Source: Mytilus trossulus (Eukaryota > Mollusca > Bivalvia > Mytilida > Mytilidae). Taken from it: a DNA stretch of 64,000 nt. This document shows, in pieces, positions 58,801 to 64,000 of this stretch. The stretch covers positions 66,958,457 through 67,022,456 of the forward strand of contig NC_086374.1 in the NCBI RefSeq assembly GCF_036588685.1, given 5' to 3'. The notes below the pieces were generated by a model. That model was not told the DNA's origin and did not search any database. It was given only the letters and a program-made list of their open reading frames with translations. Numbering within the stretch: position 1 is the first letter of the stretch; each line of letters begins with the position of its first letter. Made by a program: the position numbers and the translations under genes.

Positions 58801-61800
58801 TTTATGACAACACACTAGACCTTGGATGAGTCAAATCATAGATTAGTTGAATACTTTCATTCTATCACTTTGATTTTGATGTAAGGAAGTTCCCTACTCA
58901 GTTTCAAAATAACAAGCTTTGCATTACACTAGTATATATTGATAGTGGATTAATAAAGGAACCAAAAGAGCAAAAAAAATATATGTCAATGTGCTTGTTT
59001 TCAAGATATTAGCCATTGAAATTTTGGTGGGAAAATGTTCTCTCTTGTTTTTTCATAGCTTTAAAATTGACTAGTTTATGTTCTGAATTCTGAAAATCTG
59101 ACAAAAATTCAAAAACATGACAAGCAAACTTCCTTAATAAGGTAATAATGTACATTGTATCAATTTTATTACCTCTGTATGTATCCAGAACTGGTACAGC
59201 AGACTAAACTGGTTGTGGACGAGGAAAATTGATGGTGGCACACATAAAGCCATTGGAAGATAAAACATCTGATAAATAGAAACATTTCATTATTTCAACA
59301 TTTATACTTTTTGGCAGTATAGATAAGAATTAGTCTGGTTTCAGTGGCGGATCTAGAAATTTTCAGAAGTGGGGGCCCACTCACTGACCTAAGAGGGGGC
59401 TCGCTCCAGTCACGCTTCAGTGATTCCCTATATAAGCAACCAAATTTTTTCCCAAAAAGGGGGGGGGGGCCCTGGGCCCACCCTAAATCCGCCCCTGTGT
59501 TTTACAAATTCACGATTTCATAATTGACTACTATCAAACTTGAAAACTGTTATAATTAATTTTCCATCTCAAATTGGACTAAAAATATGAAGAAAATTGA
59601 TAAGTTTGTATTATATTTAAAATGCAGATTGTTTAAAATATCATGTATATTTATATAATAGTTATTTCCCCTTATACCTAATTAACATTTCAAAATGTAA
59701 GGCTTGCATTAAAAAACCCATTGAGGAACAAGAAAAAGTTCTGATCAAATTCCTTCCAACTATTGTAAAAAAAACCACAATTAAAGTGTGTCTGTCATCT
59801 GGTATTGGTTGAACAAGTGTCAATAAAAGATTAATCAGATTTTTCAGATTAATTTGTTTGGTTCAATCTTTGCATGATATAGTTAACATACCCAAGAAAT
59901 ATACTTAAGTAAGCAGGACTGTCTAAGTGCTGTGGTAAGGTTATAATCTTCTGAGCTGTGATGGGTTTGGTGTGCTGCCCAAATTATATTCACTTCTGTG
60001 TAAAGCAAGATAGGAATGAATCAATAGAATTTCCTTTACATTAAGGATTGATTTTAAAACAAATATAGTTCAACTTGAATAATTATAAGTTTTATACCTG
60101 TTAAGGTGGTACCTAGCACTACAGGGAGATAACTCTGTAAAATCAGCTAAACGTTTTAATTACCTTGTGTTGTTAAGGGAATATTAAGCTTCTCAATGAT
60201 CAAAATAAGTGTTTGTCAAACTGCTATATATGTATAAGCAATGTAATTTTTCTGATAAAACGGTTGGTTCAAATTTTTTAAAGTTTTTATATTTTTGTCA
60301 AAGGGTCAAAGTAAATACTTTGTCAAAATTTGAAGAAAATTAAACGAGCCAAATTAATTTTAGTTAAAGTGTTGGGTACCACCTTAAATATAAAGATTAA
60401 GTATAAAAGTGCTTCATTTTCAGTAATTTAAGAAAATCAACATGATATTACCCTTTTGTTCTGTTTTTAAATTGTAAAAAGAGATAAAAACTAGCTTGCT
60501 CAGAGATTTCTATAATGCCATCCTTTCAATTATTTTTACATATACAGTCTAACCAGGTTTAAGAGACCAAAAGTGGTCTCACAAGACAAGTGGTCTCACA
60601 AGACAGGTGGTCTTTTAATACAGGATCAATTTATATCAAATATACTACAGGTGTTTGCTTAATACAGATGGTCTCTTAAGCAAATTGACTGTATCAATAA
60701 AAATTTGACCTTATAAAACAATGAATTAATTGAAATTTGTATTTACATGTACACACAACGCAAAAAAATTATTATTGACAAAGGTTTGTAGAGATGCACT
60801 GATGATGAACAATAAAAATCATGGGTAAAACATGTGTGTGTGTGGTGATTTTATAAGGTGTTATACTTCATGTGTGTGTGTTTTGATTTTATAAGGTGTT
60901 ATACTTAACCCAAGCAATATATCTATGAAAAGTAGACTGACGTAGCGCTGTTGTTAAATTATAATCCTCAGCGCTATGATGTGTCTGATGACCAGCCCAC
61001 ATTATATTGACTTCTAAAAAGTGTAAGAAGTTGTGAAAATGAGATAAAAACGCTTTGCTGTCAATCTCTTTAATCATAAAAATAAAATCACTTGAAATAA
61101 AAAAGGAAATATTTTTTTTTAATCAATTTTAGAAAATTCTTTAACACACTGAAATCAGAGTGTTCTTATGTTGGGTTGATACACTGCTGTCCAATGTTTG
61201 TAGGGTTTTAAATGTTTACAGACATGTTTACAACTCTTACAAATTCATAATGTGGCTGTCTCAAGCCCTTCAGTGGTGGTTGTTTGCCATATTTTTTTTA
61301 GTTATTTCTTTAGTATAAAATAGCTAAATATATTGAAGTCATTGTGTTTTCTCTTTGATTTTTTTCACATTTTGTATTACTAGACCCTAAGTATGTGATA
61401 TGTGATTTGCTTATTGTTGAAAAAATTAAGTGACATCTATGTTATATTGTCTTTGTTTGATAACTGTCTCATTGGCAATCCAATCACATCCCCCTTATAT
61501 TTTTTTTCCCTGGTCTATTTGCTGTTTCATATATTTCTCAGTTGACATGATATACAAAATGTATCAATATACATGTGTTTCCAACAAAGTTTCAGTTATC
61601 AATCAATATAATATTTCCATTACTGAAAAACTTCTTAAACAGGCATCTCTTATAGCTCACTATACAGTACAGAGGTGTTGCGAGGTATCCAATAATCTGT
61701 ATGCCCTAATTGTGGCAGGGGGTGTTGGGCATAGATTGGTCCAAGGCATAGACTTAGGCATTTTTCGTAGCAAAGTTTTGTGTACACAAAAGAGAAAAGT

Positions 61801-62834
61801 TAAACTCTTTGTTATTGTCAAATTCATTACCATGTCCCCATCTGTGAACCCAGTAGTAACAGAAATCCACACCAACCATTCCAAGGATCCAAGTCCACGG
61901 GTTGTTCCATGGTAACTGTATCATATTAAACCTCTCATAAAACCATACATAAGTAGACAACTCTACAGATCTGAACAGCAACCTAAAAAAAGAGTTTAAA
62001 ACATTAATCTTTATGTACAGGTAACTCCTAGAACACAAACATACCATCTTCATAACTTTTCTAGTTTCGGTAATTGGAACATAAAAATACATTTTTATTA
62101 CAGACAAAACTTGAATTTGCATCAAAGCTTCGCTTAAACTTATCTAAATTAAAAAAAGAATTGTTGAATTACAATGCTGTTATCTAATACTTAAATAATA
62201 TTTACAAAACTAATTGTGTAGAATGATAAATCATTATATATATTCTTCAAAATGTTCAAATCTACATATATTCATATTGAACATACTAAATATGTATATA
62301 CATTTGTATGGGAAAGTATGAGGATGATTTTACTTCTTTCAAATGCTTAAATCTTCATATATCATGCATGTAAATGATCATAACTTAAGCAAGCTTAGGT
62401 CATTATGTAAAACTTCATATATACGTTTTTTATATAGATTAGAGCGTTGGTTTTCCCATTTCAATGATTTTACACTAGTAATTTTGGGGCCCTTTATAGC
62501 TTGTTGTTCGATGTGAGCCAAGGCTCCGTGTTGAAGGCCGTACATTGACCTATAATGATTAACTTTTTTAAAATAATTTATTGTTATTTAGATAGAGAGT
62601 TGTCTCATTGGCACTCACACCACATCTTCCTTTATCTATGTGTATAGGTGGAGAGTTATCTCATTGGAACTCGTATAACATCTTTATATTTCCATTCATT
62701 TATTACCCATGCATTAATGAAAGTAATCCATTAGCAACAGAACTAAATCCATCATTGAATCTTGGTAATGGCTTTCCTTGTATATATCTTACGATTGCTT
62801 CTATTATTATCATAGAGACAAAGTATGGTATTGC
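52834..62834 (-). CDS. AGMO: Alkylglycerol monooxygenase (5' end beyond what I could find)
   Basis: Exons: 62834-62707, 61982-61831, one of 61013-60910 or 59995-59892, 59268-59173, 58455-58323, 57904-57825, 56851-56717, 55786-55667, 54779-54697, 53023-52834. All have GT/AG ends and join to 1221 nt (406 residues and stop); human AGMO is 445, so about 39 N-terminal residues are missing. Family membership is shown by [20 protein letters not shown], the histidine motifs HRWGH, HQTHH, FWIHTE and [11 protein letters not shown], plus [13 protein letters not shown]. Multiple hydrophobic segments fit an integral ER membrane protein of the fatty acid hydroxylase superfamily. Known activity: tetrahydrobiopterin- and iron-dependent cleavage of the ether bond of alkylglycerols, giving glycerol and a fatty aldehyde. 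Introns carry at least seven recognisable repeats. Confidence 0.93.
53190..53790 (+). repeat. Tandem repeat, about four units of ~165 bp (last AGMO intron)
   Basis: Units share 'tcagttttccacactttttt', 'gcttgaagatataacttga', 'atgacaagttatagatcaag' and 'gcagagttatggtccttgga'. A widespread mollusc repeat. Confidence 0.8.
54111..54382. repeat. Nested foldbacks (last AGMO intron)
   Basis: Foldback 1: 54111-54173 with 54183-54236, sharing 'gatactgactatatcatg' complementarity around a 9-base loop. Immediately adjacent foldback 2: 'tgtttatcggta' at 54237 and its complement at 54371-54382, with an inner pair 'gcctaatattttc'/'gaaaatattaggc' (54290, 54332). Confidence 0.8.
56035..56222. repeat. Repeat with CGAAAATAA words and CTATACGGTAA end
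   Basis: Shows 'tttgcaattattattttggc', 'ggcggaatttattttgcg', 'gcgaaaataagcgaaaat' and 'cccgctatacggtaa'. The TACCGTATA-type end suggests a DNA transposon derivative; the opposite end ('aaggtatacgaaat') is only weakly complementary. Confidence 0.45.
56340..56620 (-). repeat. Rpt-B copy (AGMO intron)
   Basis: Minus-orientation copy with 'gtgagtgccaatgagacaac', 'tctccatccaaataac' and 'ggccccaaaattactagtgt', ending near 'ctacatcagattcatggtct'. Confidence 0.8.
59342..59497 (+). mobile_element. Short G-rich MITE (CAGTGGCGGATC family)
   Basis: CAGTGGCGGATCTAGAA start and AATCCGCCCCTG end are inverted repeats; 'cactgacctaagagggggct' and 'attccctatataagcaacca' inside. Between AGMO exon version 2 and the next exon. 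Confidence 0.75.
59892..59995 (-). CDS. AGMO: AGMO alternative catalytic exon, version 2
   Basis: 104 nt, acceptor TTTACACAG, donor TGG|GTATGT. Reads (G)AA then [34 protein letters not shown]. Same length, phases and catalytic HQTHH as version 1 at 60910-61013 but about 30% of residues differ, mostly toward the end. No frameshift or stop, so it looks selected. Confidence 0.9.
60101..60387. mobile_element. MITE with TTAAGGTGGTACC ends
   Basis: 'ttaaggtggtacc' at the left and 'ggtaccaccttaa' at the right, extending through AGCAC/GTGTT. It lies in the intron between the two alternative AGMO exons. Confidence 0.8.
60543..60693. mobile_element. Tc1/mariner-type MITE
   Basis: Ends TACAGTC...TTTAAGAGACC and GGTCTCTTAA...GACTGTA are inverted repeats flanked by TA; 'caagtggtctcacaagacag' near-repeats inside. 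Also between the alternative AGMO exons. Confidence 0.7.
60910..61013 (-). CDS. AGMO: AGMO alternative catalytic exon, version 1
   Basis: 104 nt, acceptor CTTTTTAG, donor TGG|GTTAAG (weaker than version 2). Reads (G)AA then [42 protein letters not shown] is the form in vertebrate AGMO. The intron immediately downstream begins with a 38-bp tandem duplication (60831-60906). Confidence 0.9.
61225..61500 (-). repeat. Rpt-A copy, diverged (AGMO intron)
   Basis: Minus orientation: 'gggatgtgattggattgcca', 'gtgtttttcacacttgat'-like words and 'aggccagtgg' relics in family order; plus-strand words 'gtggttgtttgcc', 'gcttattgttgaa', 'gtctcattggcaatcc'. Confidence 0.55.
62405..62640 (-). repeat. Rpt-B copy (AGMO intron or 5' region)
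   Basis: Very like 56340-56620: 'cgttggttttcccatttcaa', 'agtaattttggggcccttta', 'tgagccaaggctccgtgttg', 'gagttgtctcattggcactc'. Confidence 0.8.
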
Positions 62835-64000
62835 CTGAAAGATAAAAACATATTTAATTGTTTGTGTGCAAAAAAATAATTAATTCAATGTACAACATTA
62901 TAAACATGTACATTTAGTCTAAATTGTATGAAAGGAAAAAGAAAGCCTCATTTCAATGAATAAGTTGTGATTGACATAATTTCAGTAAAATTTATTTCCC
63001 TTTGCCCTTACATATAAAAAAAAATATATCTTTAAAGATCCCATTCAGAAACTTATCATAAGTTTTAACTGACTATCCATCTCTTTAACATCAATACTTA
63101 CTATATTGCCGATCTCGGCAAAAAAGAAAATAAAAAAAAAATACCGCAAATTCTGCATTTTCCGTCATTGTTCGCGGACCCGATCTTGTCAAAAGTTGCC
63201 GTGGACTACACAAGCAAACTAGACTTTTTCCTCGATATTTGGGGATGAAGAAGGGGTGCGGACTATACACAAATGCGGACAATACACGGCCGAATACGGT
63301 AATCATTACATAATTCATCAATATCATCTAATATTAAAGGATCTGATCTCAAATTAACACGAATAATTCAGTCGATACATTAACCCCTGAATGCATAGAC
63401 AATGAAAAATCTTCAATCAATCCATTAGGATTTAGCACAGGATTTACCTATTTGGATAAAATTGAACTAATTGCTGATTGGTCACCTCTTCTACAGGGCA
63501 CCAATCAAAATCCAGGATTCGTGAAGAGTTTTTATCGTGTTAGGAATTCAGGCCCTCCCAAGTAGGAGAGATCGATTACGGGGAGGGACTGAATTATTCT
63601 GGTTAATCTCAAATAAGTACCTTGTAAACCAAACCATTCCATTTCCAAGAGAGCAACCAAGGGAAATAACTCCAGATCAAATTAATATATATTTCTATTT
63701 GAAGAGGCACTATAGCTAGAGATACATGAATATAAATAATCTAAAATATGATTTTGTTGGTTCAATCATTAATAAAAGTAAAATAGTGATTTAATAATTC
63801 ACTTTAAGCAGCCAGTATGGTTCAATTTTCTCAAAATAAGCAAAGAACATTGATAATGTATTATTCACTTGCAAGTGAATAATTCCACCTCATTAAAATT
63901 CCATATTCATGTGAACTTCAATTTAACCACTTAGCGTAAGATAGATAACACATGAATTGCTTGTATTTAGTTATTTAAAGGAAAAGAATGTCAACATTGA
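62835..64000. other. Stretch upstream of the first AGMO exon seen; no exon recognised
   Basis: I searched the minus strand for the missing AGMO N-terminal exon and found none. 63120-63305 is a repeat with 'gcggactatacacaaatgcg' and 'gcggacaatacacggccgaa' ending 'tacggtaa', probably a DNA transposon derivative. 63544-63594 has a short inverted pair 'attcaggccctccc'. 63861-63882 is an exact 22-bp palindrome centred on CTTGCAAG. Confidence 0.5.

Noticed and set aside
63537..63719. Possible missing AGMO N-terminal exon
   Set aside because: Neither strand shows the expected residues before AIPYFVSM; the region looks like repeat sequence.

Overview
The window is a eukaryotic nuclear segment: AT-rich, intron-split genes, and very dense in interspersed repeats. 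Many repeats are recognisable from memory as those of bivalve molluscs, most likely a mussel such as Mytilus; this attribution is recognition, not a computed match. There are three protein-coding genes I can model from splice sites and reading frame, and nearly everything else is transposon-derived or foldback sequence.

Layout. 1-26.2 kb is a gene-poor repeat field: a decayed DNA transposon between inverted repeats (1-2835), a 21-bp minisatellite, many copies of two mussel repeat families (called Rpt-A and Rpt-B here), tails of a Penelope-like element (PLE), a perfect 91-bp-arm foldback with 9-bp target duplications (14579-14847), a decayed LINE (17.4-18.7 kb), and a cluster of four identical 16-bp palindromes near 22 kb. 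26.3-32.6 kb (+) is a complete six-exon PSMD9 gene (proteasome assembly chaperone p27) of 206 codons. 32.8-38.5 kb is again repeats, including the only PLE copy in the window that keeps reverse transcriptase coding sequence (33.0-34.9 kb). 38.6-46.7 kb (-) is an unnamed gene for a charged, coiled-coil-like protein whose five joined exons give 1290 nt in frame; its second intron carries an array in which the end of the preceding exon and its splice sites are repeated 17 more times. 46.9-52.5 kb holds tandem-array repeats. 52.8-62.8 kb (-) is AGMO (alkylglycerol monooxygenase), ten exon positions, complete except for about 39 N-terminal residues that must lie upstream. One AGMO exon, the one with the HQTHH iron-binding motif, exists in two versions that reading phase forces to be used one at a time.

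The three genes are not obviously functionally linked: PSMD9 acts in 26S proteasome base assembly, AGMO in ether-lipid breakdown, and the coiled-coil gene is of unknown role. The two most interesting signals are the duplicated catalytic exon of AGMO and the amplified, phase-symmetric 36-nt mini-exon array in the coiled-coil gene. No rRNA, bona fide tRNA, CRISPR array or prokaryotic signal was found.
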